DNA of 50,716 nt from Lachnospiraceae bacterium (lineage in GTDB: Bacteria > Bacillota > Clostridia > Lachnospirales > Lachnospiraceae): the NCBI GenBank assembly GCA_910576125.1, contig CAJTHM010000032.1:1-50716 (forward strand), in the 5' to 3' direction. The notes beneath the pieces are model-generated. The model saw only the letters and a list, made by a program, of their open reading frames with translations. It was not told the DNA's origin and made no database searches. Both the position numbers and the translations under genes were made by a program. Every line of letters begins with the position of its first letter. Within the stretch, counting starts at the first letter, position 1. Shown here in pieces: positions 17,772 to 26,603 of this stretch.

Positions 17772-19691
17772 ATGAACCAGAAACTGGAGGATATGCTGCA
17801 GCTGGCCCTGCAGACACCGGAGGAGACCAGAGTACGGACAGAGGAGCTGAATGTGGGCTTCAATGCCGGAACCCGCACCTGGGAGCTGATTGTGAAATAC
17901 CACGGCAGCCTGGACACACTGAAAGCCCTGGGCATAGAGGTGGAATATCTGATTGCGGGATATGCGATATTGACCGTGCCGGAGCAGCTGGTGGATTATA
18001 TGGTGGAACTGGAAGAGATAGAATATGTGGAAAAGCCGAAGCGCTATTTCTATGAGGCAGAAATGCCTGCCGACAGCTCCTGCATCCCTCAGGTGACGCT
18101 GCGGAATCCGAACCTTTCGGGGGCCGGTGTGCTGGTAGCGGTTCTGGACAGCGGAATCGATTACAAATTGCCGGAATTCCGTCACCCTGACGGCAGCACC
18201 AGAATCCGCTTCCTCTGGGATCAGACGCTGCTGCCGGATGCGCCGGCGGGAAAAGCGGCAGGGGACAACGCGGAGCGCCGGAACAGGGCAGCCGAAAACG
18301 GAACAGGGCAGCCAGACTCCGGCGGCGGCGAAGACACTGCCGCCCCCCTGCGCCGCCCCCCTGCAGGATACCGCCTGGGCGTGGAATTCAGTTCCGAACA
18401 AATCAATCAGGCCCTGACCGCTCCCTCAATGCAGGAACAGTTCGAGCTGCTGCCCAGCACGGATACCAGCGGCCACGGAACGGCAGTGGCCGGTATCGCC
18501 GCAGGGAACAGCCCTGCATACCAGGGCGTGGCCCCGGAGGCAGAGCTTCTTGTCGTCAAGCTGGGCGTGCCGGATGTCTCCTCTTTCCCCAGGACCACGG
18601 AAATCATGCGGGCGGTGACCTATGCAATCAATAAAGCCCTCGAACTGCGGATGCCCCTGGTCATCAATTTAAGCTTCGGCAACACTTACGGCGCTCACGA
18701 CGGAAGCTCCCTGATAGAACGTTTCCTGGACAATGCCGCCGAAATCGGACGTACCGTCATCTGCGTGGGCAGCGGAAACGAAGGGAACAGCGGAGGGCAC
18801 CTGGCCGGAAGCCTTTTGCAGCAGAATACCATGCCGGGCAGCAGGGACGGCGTTCCCAGCCGCACCGGCCTGATTGCGAGGCCCGTTTCCGTGGAGCTGG
18901 CCGTGGCGGACTATGAGCGCACCCTGAATGTCCAGCTGTGGAAAAATTATTGCGACACCTACCGCATCTTCCTGCGCTCCCCCGGCGGACAGGAGACCCA
19001 GCTGCCGGGCATGATCAGCGGCGGGAAGTACACCCTGCGCCTGGAGCAGACAGAGGTTCTGGTCTATTTCGGCGAACCCGCCCCCTATGCGGTGGCGGAG
19101 GAAATCTACTTTGAAATGCTGCCGGTGGGGCGGAATTATATCAACAGCGGCATCTGGACTATCCGCCTGGAGCCTCTGCAGGTAGTGACCGGGCGTTATT
19201 ATTTTTATCTGCCCTCTGCGGTGGTGCGGTCCGCCGGCACCGGCTTCTACCGCTCTACCCCGGAAGTGACCCTGACCATACCCGCCACTGCGGCAAAGGT
19301 GATTTCCATAGGGGCCTACGACAGCACCTATGAGGCTTACGCGGATTTCTCCGGGCGGGGCTACGCAGACGCGAACCGGACCATCGGAGTCGTTGCGGCG
19401 GGGCTCGCTAAGCCTGACCTGGCCGCGCCGGGGGTGGGTATCATCGCCCCGGACATCTATGGAGGATACACTCCGATGACAGGGACATCTTTCGCCACGC
19501 CCATCGTGTCCGGAAGCTGCGCGCTGCTTATGGAGTGGGGAATCGTGCGGGGAAATGATGTGTTCTTATACGGTGAGAAAGTGAAAGCATATTTAAGGCG
19601 CGGCGCAAGGGCGCTGCGGGGAGAGACCGAATATCCCAACGGCAGGGTTGGCTGGGGCGGACTCTGTGTCAGCACCAGCCTGCCGGAGTGA
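17772..19691 (+). CDS. Csp-like subtilisin-family (S8) serine protease
   Basis: About 640 residues. Of two close ATGs (17766, 17772), the second has the better distance from AAAGGGA. Numbering below is from the first. Residues 1-100 form a pro-domain-like region. The triad is intact: D128 in VAVLDSGIDY, H237 in SGHGTAVAGIAAG and S575 in GTSFATPIVSG. The oxyanion-type Asn is in GSGNEGN. A long insertion (about 335-500), typical of clostridial Csp proteases, splits the domain. In clostridia Csp proteins activate cortex lytic enzymes at spore germination, but related paralogs have unknown roles. No signal peptide is present. A Gly/Ala/Arg-rich low-complexity piece (about 160-200) is unusual. Confidence 0.9.
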   Translation: MNQKLEDMLQLALQTPEETRVRTEELNVGFNAGTRTWELIVKYHGSLDTLKALGIEVEYLIAGYAILTVPEQLVDYMVELEEIEYVEKPKRYFYEAEMPADSSCIPQVTLRNPNLSGAGVLVAVLDSGIDYKLPEFRHPDGSTRIRFLWDQTLLPDAPAGKAAGDNAERRNRAAENGTGQPDSGGGEDTAAPLRRPPAGYRLGVEFSSEQINQALTAPSMQEQFELLPSTDTSGHGTAVAGIAAGNSPAYQGVAPEAELLVVKLGVPDVSSFPRTTEIMRAVTYAINKALELRMPLVINLSFGNTYGAHDGSSLIERFLDNAAEIGRTVICVGSGNEGNSGGHLAGSLLQQNTMPGSRDGVPSRTGLIARPVSVELAVADYERTLNVQLWKNYCDTYRIFLRSPGGQETQLPGMISGGKYTLRLEQTEVLVYFGEPAPYAVAEEIYFEMLPVGRNYINSGIWTIRLEPLQVVTGRYYFYLPSAVVRSAGTGFYRSTPEVTLTIPATAAKVISIGAYDSTYEAYADFSGRGYADANRTIGVVAAGLAKPDLAAPGVGIIAPDIYGGYTPMTGTSFATPIVSGSCALLMEWGIVRGNDVFLYGEKVKAYLRRGARALRGETEYPNGRVGWGGLCVSTSLPE

Positions 19692-19812
19692 TAATGAGAT
19701 TTATTTCATTGCGGGCTGTGACAGCCTGGAGCGGATGCAGGGAAGCTCCTCAAAATCCTCAATGCCGATGGGCAGTTTTACTATTTTGTTCTCCCGAAAA
19801 GGAAAACAGGCT

Positions 19813-19847
19813 ATTTGGGGCGTCCACATTGACAATTCGCCCCAAAT
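19813..19847. promoter_or_regulatory. Perfect 10-bp inverted repeat around a TTGACA box
   Basis: ATTTGGGGCG (19813-19822) and CGCCCCAAAT (19838-19847) flank a 15-base centre holding TTGACA (19829-19834). If TTGACA is the -35 of the downstream gene (19892), the right arm covers the spacer and the repeat would be an operator. The matching -10 is poor, so it may instead be a hairpin after the protease gene. Confidence 0.45.
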
Positions 19848-19891
19848 ACGCTACCTTAAATAAAGAAAGATATTGGGCAGGGGGGATTTCG

Positions 19892-20614
19892 ATGAAAAAG
19901 AGCTTCAAAAATACCGCACTGATACTGTTGTTCCTGGTATTGAGCGTTTCCGTCGCTATTTTGGTCTATCTGCACTTTTTCGCGTCAGATAATCTCACAG
20001 GGAGGTGGACGGCCAGGCTGGACATGACGGAACAGGCAGCCGCCACGGCTTTTAGCTGGCTGCAGGACATAGAGGCCGTACCCGTCTCCCTGGAGGAGAC
20101 GGAGTCCTATATGCAGGATTTGACTGTTCAGGTCAGCCTGACCTTTGAGCAGACAGGCCTCCATCAGGGAACTTTCCAATGCACTGTCCTGCCGGAAAGC
20201 TATGAATCCTGCCGGCAGGCCGCCTATAAGGCCTTTGCCGCGGCGTTCCGGGAATCTGTGTCCGAAAGGCTTAGGATGGCAGGCTATACCGGCAGCACGG
20301 ATGAAGATGCCGTAGAAGCGCTTGTGACAGAATCGTTCGGGATGTCCACTGTGGATTACCTGATGGCCTGCGCCCCGGCCCTGCTGCCCTCCTTGGAAGA
20401 GCTGCAGGCCAGATATGATGGCACCGGCGCCTATGAAACGGAGAAAGGCGTCCTGACCAGACGCTTTGACGCCGGAGGAACCGCCTCAAAATCGGAATGC
20501 TACATCCGAAAAGATTCCAGCCTGATACTGTCCGAAGAAGCCGAATCTGCCTCCGTCAGCCTTTCCCCGGAGCGCTACCCAATAATATACACCCTGGAGC
20601 AGGAGCAGCAATAA
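19892..20614 (+). CDS. Membrane-anchored extracytoplasmic protein of unknown function
   Basis: 240 residues from ATG at 19892, preceded by GGGGG. The in-frame extension to 19688 overlaps the protease gene end and lacks a site. One N-terminal transmembrane helix (LILLFLVLSVSVAILVYL) anchors a soluble domain outside the cell. The domain is Glu-rich, contains GRWTARLDMTEQAAATAF and ends with a beta-rich part. The opening recalls lipocalin-like GxW proteins, but that is weak. No family recognised. It lies between the S8 protease and a D,D-carboxypeptidase on the same strand, so an envelope role is plausible. Confidence 0.75.
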   Translation: MKKSFKNTALILLFLVLSVSVAILVYLHFFASDNLTGRWTARLDMTEQAAATAFSWLQDIEAVPVSLEETESYMQDLTVQVSLTFEQTGLHQGTFQCTVLPESYESCRQAAYKAFAAAFRESVSERLRMAGYTGSTDEDAVEALVTESFGMSTVDYLMACAPALLPSLEELQARYDGTGAYETEKGVLTRRFDAGGTASKSECYIRKDSSLILSEEAESASVSLSPERYPIIYTLEQEQQ

Positions 20615-20696
20615 AATCCATGCTTCTCAGGCCCCATTATCATGAACAAAGCAAAATCCCCGTTTCTTTATAGGACACACGCGGAAAGGAGATTCC

Positions 20697-22145
20697 ATGA
20701 AAACAATTTGCCAGAAACTATGTTCCCTGATATTGTCCGCAGCCCTGCTCTGCGCCGTCCTGCCGATCAGTGCGGATGCGGTCTCCCAGGTTCCCGGAGT
20801 CTGTCAGGTACAGACGGATACGGGAACCACATGCAGCGTGAAGACCTTGGATCAGGATTATGAGCGCAACACCTATTTCTCCCTGCGCGACATAGCCATG
20901 GCCCTGAACGGCACGGATAAATCTTTCTCTCTGGAAATCACGGCAGATGCCGTCTCCCTGAATCCCGGAAACGTCTACATACCTGTGGGAACCGAGAACA
21001 TCCTCTGGGGAGAAGACGATGTCCCGGATACTTCTCTGCGGCGGAACGAATTCAAGGCGGGCGGACAGAAGGTATCCTATTACACCATGATAGCGAGGCT
21101 GTCCTCCGGCTATTATGACTGTTTCATGATGGCGGCGGACCTGGCCATGATCCTGGACGTAAATCTCACCGCTCCCGGACCGGGCTCTTTACAGATTGAT
21201 ACTATGGATTCTTTCCGCGTCTCTCCCGCCGCTCTGGAGCAGGAAGGATATTTTTACGGTGTCAACAGCGTGCTGGCAGGGGACGCCACCACCGGGGAAA
21301 TCTATTACCAGTACCAGGCCGATATCGCTTACCCCATAGCCAGCACCTCCAAGCTCATGACCTGTCTCCTGACCATGGACGCCATCTCTTCCGGGCTGAT
21401 TGCACCGGCGGATCTTGTCACCGTCTCGGATGCGGTGCAGGCGCTGGCCGATTCCGGCGATGGGGTGATTCCTCTGAAAGCCGGCGATCAGATCACCGTG
21501 CAGGATCTCCTGGCGGGCGCTCTCCTGCCCTCCAGCAATGAATGCGCGCTGTGCCTGGCGGAGACTATTGCCGGTTCTGAGGAGAACTTTGTCCGGCTGA
21601 TGGATCAGAAAGCCCGGGAACTGGGACTTACCCAGGCGGTCTTTTACAACAGCAACGGCCTGCCCTCCTACACGGACGACCCTGTCCCCTCCAAGCGCCA
21701 GAACCGAATGAGCGCTCAGGACATGTTCCGGCTGGTATCCTACCTGTTAAAAGTCTATCCCCAGGTCACGGACATCACTTCCCTGGAGAAAGCCCCTCTG
21801 GAGTCCATCGGCATTGAAGTGCGCAACACCAATCCGCTTCTGCACAACCTGCCTGATATCACAGGCCTGAAGACAGGCACCACCAACAAGGCCGGGGCCT
21901 GTCTGGTCACGTCCCTGACTGCGGGCGACGGGAATCTGGAGCATGATTTGGTGGTCATAGTCCTTGGCACTGAGGATTCCGTAGAGCGCGGGCGCGTGTC
22001 GGAGCTGCTGGCCAGATACGCGCTGCAGGCCTTTCAGGAGGGCGCGGAAGTATCGGAAAACGAGGCATCCCAGACCCCCGGAAACCTGCCCGTACACGCC
22101 GAGGCGGCAGTGGACCGGATTCTCAAGACTGCAGGAAAACAGTGA
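20697..22145 (+). CDS. D-alanyl-D-alanine carboxypeptidase (S11, PBP5-like)
   Basis: 482 residues; ATG at 20697 follows GGAAAGGAG. The signal peptide (about 1-27) ends in ISADA. Residues 30-170 resemble a stalk-protein/copper-amine-oxidase-like N-terminal domain. The penicillin-binding motifs are all present: S216-TSK (SxxK), S279-SN (SxN) and K392-TG (KTG). The enzyme trims the terminal D-Ala from peptidoglycan stem peptides outside the cell. The C-terminal 60 residues form a linker and a helix, possibly amphipathic for membrane contact. In PBP5 the KTG segment is preceded by a similar GLKTG, as here. Confidence 0.92.
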   Translation: MKTICQKLCSLILSAALLCAVLPISADAVSQVPGVCQVQTDTGTTCSVKTLDQDYERNTYFSLRDIAMALNGTDKSFSLEITADAVSLNPGNVYIPVGTENILWGEDDVPDTSLRRNEFKAGGQKVSYYTMIARLSSGYYDCFMMAADLAMILDVNLTAPGPGSLQIDTMDSFRVSPAALEQEGYFYGVNSVLAGDATTGEIYYQYQADIAYPIASTSKLMTCLLTMDAISSGLIAPADLVTVSDAVQALADSGDGVIPLKAGDQITVQDLLAGALLPSSNECALCLAETIAGSEENFVRLMDQKARELGLTQAVFYNSNGLPSYTDDPVPSKRQNRMSAQDMFRLVSYLLKVYPQVTDITSLEKAPLESIGIEVRNTNPLLHNLPDITGLKTGTTNKAGACLVTSLTAGDGNLEHDLVVIVLGTEDSVERGRVSELLARYALQAFQEGAEVSENEASQTPGNLPVHAEAAVDRILKTAGKQ

Positions 22146-22180
22146 ACTGACAAATTATCTGAAAAATCGGGGAGAAACGA

Positions 22181-22209
22181 TTGACAAACGCCCCATTATC
22201 CCTTATAGT
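22181..22209 (+). promoter_or_regulatory. Strong predicted promoter of the pot operon
   Basis: Consensus TTGACA (22181-22186), a 17-nt spacer and TATAGT (22204-22209). The start codon is about 230 nt downstream, leaving a long GC-rich leader. Confidence 0.8.
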
Positions 22210-22215
22210 TAACTC

Positions 22216-22443
22216 ATTGCGTTTGCATCTGAAAAAAGGCCGCGCTTCCGGAGGTAAGCCGGCCATAAAAGCGGCTCGGTTTCTTTGCCACGGTCCTTTT
22301 CAAGCTGTCCGGCGCAGCGCGAAATAACATACCATCCTTTGCGGGAGGCAAACTGAAAAAACCGTGCCGGGTTATGTGTGAATAACATAGACACGCAACT
22401 TATTACGGCGCGTGAAAGCGCCACCGCAAAGGAGATGCATCAA
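22216..22443 (+). promoter_or_regulatory. Long 5' leader of the pot operon, possibly structured
   Basis: About 228 nt precede the start codon. The leader includes GCCGCGCTTCCGG-type hairpin sequences at its 5' end and a direct repeat AATAACATA (near 22325 and 22380) with a complementary TTATGTGTG between. No terminator U-run is visible, so control, if any, would be at translation. No known riboswitch class recognised. Confidence 0.35.
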
Positions 22444-23679
22444 TTGAAAAACACTATTATATCTCTAAAGGACATTACCGTTTCTTATGATGGTGAGCAG
22501 GTTCTGGCTGGTTTCAATCTGGACATACACGACGGAGAGTTCGTGACGTTACTGGGACCTTCCGGATGTGGCAAGACCACAGCACTCCGCACCATCGCCG
22601 GTTTCATCAGGCCGGATAAGGGGGATGTCTTTTTTTATGAGAAAAACATCACAGATCTTCCGCCCCACAAGCGGGAAGTCAACACCATCTTCCAGAAATA
22701 CGCCCTGTTCCCGCACTTGAACGTGTATGAGAACATCGCTTTCGGCATGCGCCTGAAAGGCCGCGGCGAAAAGGAAATCAAACAGACCGTGCACGAGATG
22801 CTGGCAAAGGTCAACCTCACCGGATACGCCCACAGGGGCATCAGCCAGCTTTCCGGCGGACAGCAGCAGCGGGTGGCCATCGCCCGGGCTCTGGCCAATG
22901 AGCCGAAAGTCCTGCTGCTGGACGAGCCTCTGGGGGCGCTTGATCTGAAGCTGCGCAAGGATATGCAGGTAGAGCTTAAGAAACTCCAGCAGCAGACCGG
23001 CATTACCTTCGTGTTCGTCACCCACGATCAGGAGGAGGCCTTGTCCATGTCCGATACGGTGGTGGTGATGGACGGGGGCGTGATACAGCAGATCGGTACG
23101 CCTACGGATATCTACAATGAGCCGGAAAATGCTTTTGTGGCGGATTTCATCGGAGAGTCTAATATATTAGACGGCCTCATGCTGGAGGACTATTCCGTGA
23201 AGTTCGCAGGCCATATTTTCCGCTGTCTGGACAGCGGTTTTGGCAGGAATGCCGCCGTGGACGTGGTGATACGCCCGGAGGATATCAAAGTGGTGGAGCC
23301 GGAATCCACTTTGATTACAGGGGAAGTCACAGCCGTGACTTTCAAGGGCGTGCACTATGAAATCATCGTGGATGTGGCGGGCTTCAAGTGGATGATACAG
23401 TCCACGGAATGCCGTCAGCCCGGCGACCGCATCGGCCTTTCCCTCACCCCTAATGACATCCATGTCATGCATAAGTCTGAATACTCCGGGAAGTTCGGGG
23501 ACTACAGCACTTTCAGCGATGAGATGGGGGAGGACATCATGGCATCGGATGAAGCTGCCACGCAGGAGGCAGATGATTCCGATGAAGCAAATGCCCCGCG
23601 GGAAACGGAAGAGGAACGTAAAGCAGGCGCTTCAGGGAAAGCTGGCGCAGAAAGGGAGGGCCGTGCCGATGAAGTCTAA
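22444..23679 (+). CDS. potA: Spermidine/putrescine ABC transporter ATP-binding protein PotA
   Basis: 411 residues from TTG at 22444, 9 nt after GGAG; the ATG at 22435 overlaps that site, and an upstream GTG at 22378 has none. Walker A is GPSGCGKTT, the signature is QLSGGQQQRVAIARALAN, and Walker B is VLLLDEPLGALD. The Q-loop (FQKYALFPHL) and a C-terminal TOBE-like domain (VVIRPEDIKVVEPESTLITGEVTAV) follow. The last 50 residues are an extra acidic/Ala-rich tail not usual in PotA. The protein energises uptake of polyamines through PotB/PotC. Its end overlaps potB by 11 nt. Confidence 0.95.
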   Translation: MKNTIISLKDITVSYDGEQVLAGFNLDIHDGEFVTLLGPSGCGKTTALRTIAGFIRPDKGDVFFYEKNITDLPPHKREVNTIFQKYALFPHLNVYENIAFGMRLKGRGEKEIKQTVHEMLAKVNLTGYAHRGISQLSGGQQQRVAIARALANEPKVLLLDEPLGALDLKLRKDMQVELKKLQQQTGITFVFVTHDQEEALSMSDTVVVMDGGVIQQIGTPTDIYNEPENAFVADFIGESNILDGLMLEDYSVKFAGHIFRCLDSGFGRNAAVDVVIRPEDIKVVEPESTLITGEVTAVTFKGVHYEIIVDVAGFKWMIQSTECRQPGDRIGLSLTPNDIHVMHKSEYSGKFGDYSTFSDEMGEDIMASDEAATQEADDSDEANAPRETEEERKAGASGKAGAEREGRADEV

Positions 23680-24496
23680 CTCCAAGCTCCTCTCTGCGCC
23701 CTACACCGTCTGGATGACGATTTTTATCGTGCTGCCCATGCTGCTGGTAGGCTATTTCGCCTTTACGGATAAGTCGGGGCATTTTACCATGGAAAATATG
23801 CTGAGCGTGGGGCAATATTCCAATGTATTCCTGCGCTCCATCTGGCTGGGAGCGGTGGCCACCGCGGTTTCTCTGGCCCTGGGCTACCCCCTGGCCTATA
23901 TCATCGCGAAGATGAATGTCAAGAGGCAGAATGTCATGGTCATGCTGGTGATGCTGCCCATGTGGATGAATTTCCTGCTGCGCACCTACGCGTGGATGAC
24001 TCTTTTGGAAGACAATGGGTTAATCAATTCGGCCCTTGCCGCCATCGGTCTGCCCCGGGTGCACATGATCAACACCGCAGGCGCGGTGGTGCTGGGCATG
24101 GTCTACAATTATATCCCCTATATGATCCTGCCTCTGTACTCGGTGCTGACCAAGATTGACACAAGCGTAATAGAGGCGGCGCAGGACTTAGGGGCCAACA
24201 GCAGGAAGGTCTTCCTGAAAGTGGTGATTCCTATGAGCATGCCCGGGGTCATCTCCGGGGTGACCATGGTCTTCGTGCCCGCTGTCAGCACTTTCATCAT
24301 CTCCAAGATGCTGGGCGGCGGCGGAAATCTGCTCATCGGCGATCTGATCGACATGCAGTTTTTAGGCAGCGCATACAATCCCAATCTGGGTTCTGCGGTG
24401 TCGCTGGTGCTGATGGTGATCATCCTGATCTGCATGGGCATCATGAACCAGTTCGACGACGGCGAGGAGGCCGGGGGAGGAGGTATCCTGCTGTGA
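23669..24496 (+). CDS. potB: Spermidine/putrescine ABC transporter permease PotB
   Basis: 275 residues from ATG at 23669, with AAAGGGAGGG upstream inside the potA tail. Six membrane segments are expected. The EAA loop, which contacts the ATPase, is EAAQDLGANSRKVFLKVVIPMSMPG near residue 175-200. MLPMWMNFLLRTYAWMTLLEDNGLIN is characteristic of PotB. The gene overlaps both neighbours, so the four pot genes form one coupled operon. Confidence 0.95.
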   Translation: MKSNSKLLSAPYTVWMTIFIVLPMLLVGYFAFTDKSGHFTMENMLSVGQYSNVFLRSIWLGAVATAVSLALGYPLAYIIAKMNVKRQNVMVMLVMLPMWMNFLLRTYAWMTLLEDNGLINSALAAIGLPRVHMINTAGAVVLGMVYNYIPYMILPLYSVLTKIDTSVIEAAQDLGANSRKVFLKVVIPMSMPGVISGVTMVFVPAVSTFIISKMLGGGGNLLIGDLIDMQFLGSAYNPNLGSAVSLVLMVIILICMGIMNQFDDGEEAGGGGILL

Positions 24497-25308
24497 AAAA
24501 AGTAACTGCGCGTATTTATACCTTTCTCATTTTTTTGTTTTTGTATGCCCCGATTTTTGTGCTGATCGTGTTTTCCTTCAACGATTCGGAAACGGCCAGC
24601 CGCACGGTATGGGGCGGCTTTTCCCTGCGCTGGTACCAGAAGCTTTTCGAGGACAGGCTGATTCTGGAGGCCCTGCGCAATACGCTGCTCATCGCGGTGG
24701 TGTCGGCGGTTGCGTCCACGGTGCTGGGCACCATGGCGGCCATCGGCATCAATTCCATGAAACGCCTGCCCAGGCGCATCATGATGAACATCACGAATTT
24801 TCCCATGGTCAATCCTGAGATTGTCACGGGCGTGTCTCTGATGCTGCTGTTCGTGTCTGCGGTCCGGCTCTTCGGCGGGAGGAGCCTGGGGATGGGTTCG
24901 CTGTTCGCCGCCCATATCACTTTCTGCCTGCCCTATGTGATCCTGTCGGTGCTGCCCAAACTGCGCCAGATGGATTCCAATCTCTATGAGGCGGCTCAGG
25001 ATCTGGGCTGTCCGCCGGTGAAAGCCTTTTTCAAGGTGGTTTTGCCGGAAATCATGCCGGGAATCGTCACCGGGATGATTATGGCGTTCACGCTGTCCAT
25101 TGACGATTTTGTGATAAGTTATTTCACCAGCGGCACGACCCAGACTCTGCCCATTTACATTTATTCTATGACCAGGAAACGAATCAGCCCGGAAATCAAT
25201 GCCCTGTCCACGGTACTGTTCGCGGTGGTGATGGTGTTGCTCATCATTATCAATGTCCGCAATTTCAAGGATCAGAATAAGAGCAGAAAGGGGGAGGCCG
25301 CCGTATGA
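24493..25308 (+). CDS. potC: Spermidine/putrescine ABC transporter permease PotC
   Basis: 271 residues from GTG at 24493, overlapping the potB stop as GTGA; GGAGGAGG lies just upstream. Multiple membrane helices start with FLIFLFLYAPIFVLIVFSF. The EAA loop is EAAQDLGCPPVKAFFKVVLPEIMPG. TLSIDDFVISYFTSG is the PotC signature region. It forms the channel with PotB. Its end overlaps potD as ATGA. Confidence 0.95.
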   Translation: MKKVTARIYTFLIFLFLYAPIFVLIVFSFNDSETASRTVWGGFSLRWYQKLFEDRLILEALRNTLLIAVVSAVASTVLGTMAAIGINSMKRLPRRIMMNITNFPMVNPEIVTGVSLMLLFVSAVRLFGGRSLGMGSLFAAHITFCLPYVILSVLPKLRQMDSNLYEAAQDLGCPPVKAFFKVVLPEIMPGIVTGMIMAFTLSIDDFVISYFTSGTTQTLPIYIYSMTRKRISPEINALSTVLFAVVMVLLIIINVRNFKDQNKSRKGEAAV

Positions 25309-26504
25309 CAAAAAGATATTTCGGGACCTTTTGCCTGGCTCTTTCTCTGATGCTTGTTCCGGCACAGACAGTTTTTGCGCAGAATCTGGCGGAAGGGGAG
25401 GCTGCCCCTGACCGGGGCGTCACCATAAATGTCTACAACTGGGGCGAGTATATCGCCAACGGAACCGACGATTCCCTGGACATAAACGCGGAGTTCACCC
25501 GGCGCACGGGAATCCGGGTCAACTACACTACCTTTGACAGCAACGAGGCCCTGTACTCCAAGCTGGCCGGAGGAGGCGCCGATTATGATGTCATCATCCC
25601 CTCCGACTATATGGTGTCCAAATTCATCAATGAGAATATGCTGGCCGAGCTGGATTTCTCCAACATCCCCAATTTCCAGTATATCGATGAGCAGTTCCGG
25701 GATCCCGAATACGATCCGGGCAGCCGCTACTCCGTGCCTTATACCTGGGGACTGGTGGGGCTGTTCTACAATACGGACTATATTGATGAAGAGATTACCA
25801 GCTGGACTTCCCTGTGGGACGACCGCTATGCGGGGAAGATTCTGATGTTCGACAATCCCAGGGACTCTTTTGCCATCGCCCAGTTCGTGCTGGGCCAGTC
25901 GGTGAACACTACCGACGAGAACGACTGGGCGGAGGCGGCGGCTCTTCTGAAACAGCAAAAGCCCCTGGTGCAAGCCTACGTGATGGACCGGATCTTCGAC
26001 AAAATGGAGAGCAGCGAGGCCTGGATTGCTCCTTACTATGCCGGAGACGCAGCGATTCTGGTGGAGAACAGCGACAATATCCGGTTCGTGGTGCCCGAGG
26101 AGGGGACGAATTTCTTCGTGGATGCCATGTGCATTCCAATCACCTCCAGCCACAAGGCGGAGGCCGAGGAATATATCAATTTCCTATGCGACCCGGAAAT
26201 CGCCGGCGCCAACATGAACTATGTGGGATATTCCACCCCGGAGAGCGCCGCGAAAGCCTACATGGACGAAGAGATGGTGGCCAGTCCCATCTATTACCCG
26301 GATGAGGAAATCCTGGCCCGCACCCAGGTATTCGTCAATCTGCCGGAGAGCACCAGCAAGCTGGTGGACCGGTTATGGGCGGAGGTGAAGATGGGCGGCC
26401 CCGGGGAGTCCGCGGTATTGGTGGCTATCATCCTGGGATTTCTGGGGGTGTATATCGCGATCATCATTTCCAAGAGGCGGAAACGTCAAAGAGAATTAGC
26501 TTAA
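25305..26504 (+). CDS. potD: Polyamine-binding protein PotD with a C-terminal membrane anchor
   Basis: 399 residues. The signal peptide ends around VFAQN without a lipobox Cys. The binding fold shows INVYNWGEYI, YDVIIPSDYMVSKFI, VPYTWGLVGLFYN and NPRDSFAIAQFVLG, typical of PotD. A second hydrophobic helix (AVLVAIILGFLGVYIAIII) lies near residues 370-390, followed by basic KRRKRQR. The protein should therefore be held to the membrane by its C-terminus rather than by lipid. This differs from the usual lipoprotein form. Last gene of the operon; a strong terminator follows. Confidence 0.93.
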   Translation: MTKRYFGTFCLALSLMLVPAQTVFAQNLAEGEAAPDRGVTINVYNWGEYIANGTDDSLDINAEFTRRTGIRVNYTTFDSNEALYSKLAGGGADYDVIIPSDYMVSKFINENMLAELDFSNIPNFQYIDEQFRDPEYDPGSRYSVPYTWGLVGLFYNTDYIDEEITSWTSLWDDRYAGKILMFDNPRDSFAIAQFVLGQSVNTTDENDWAEAAALLKQQKPLVQAYVMDRIFDKMESSEAWIAPYYAGDAAILVENSDNIRFVVPEEGTNFFVDAMCIPITSSHKAEAEEYINFLCDPEIAGANMNYVGYSTPESAAKAYMDEEMVASPIYYPDEEILARTQVFVNLPESTSKLVDRLWAEVKMGGPGESAVLVAIILGFLGVYIAIIISKRRKRQRELA

Positions 26505-26509
26505 AGACA

Positions 26510-26564
26510 GGCTGCCGGGACAGGGGACTGACTAAACGTCCTTTCGTCCCGGCAGCCATGGTTT
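26510..26564 (+). terminator. Terminator of the pot operon
   Basis: GGCTGCCGGGAC (26510-26521) and GTCCCGGCAGCC (26546-26557) form a perfect 12-bp stem with a 24-nt loop, followed by ATGGTTTTATCTT. It is placed 5 nt after the potD stop and before the convergent gatD. Confidence 0.8.
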
Positions 26565-26603
26565 TATCTTGATTTCGTCTGAATTTCATCCGGTTTCCGG
26601 TTT

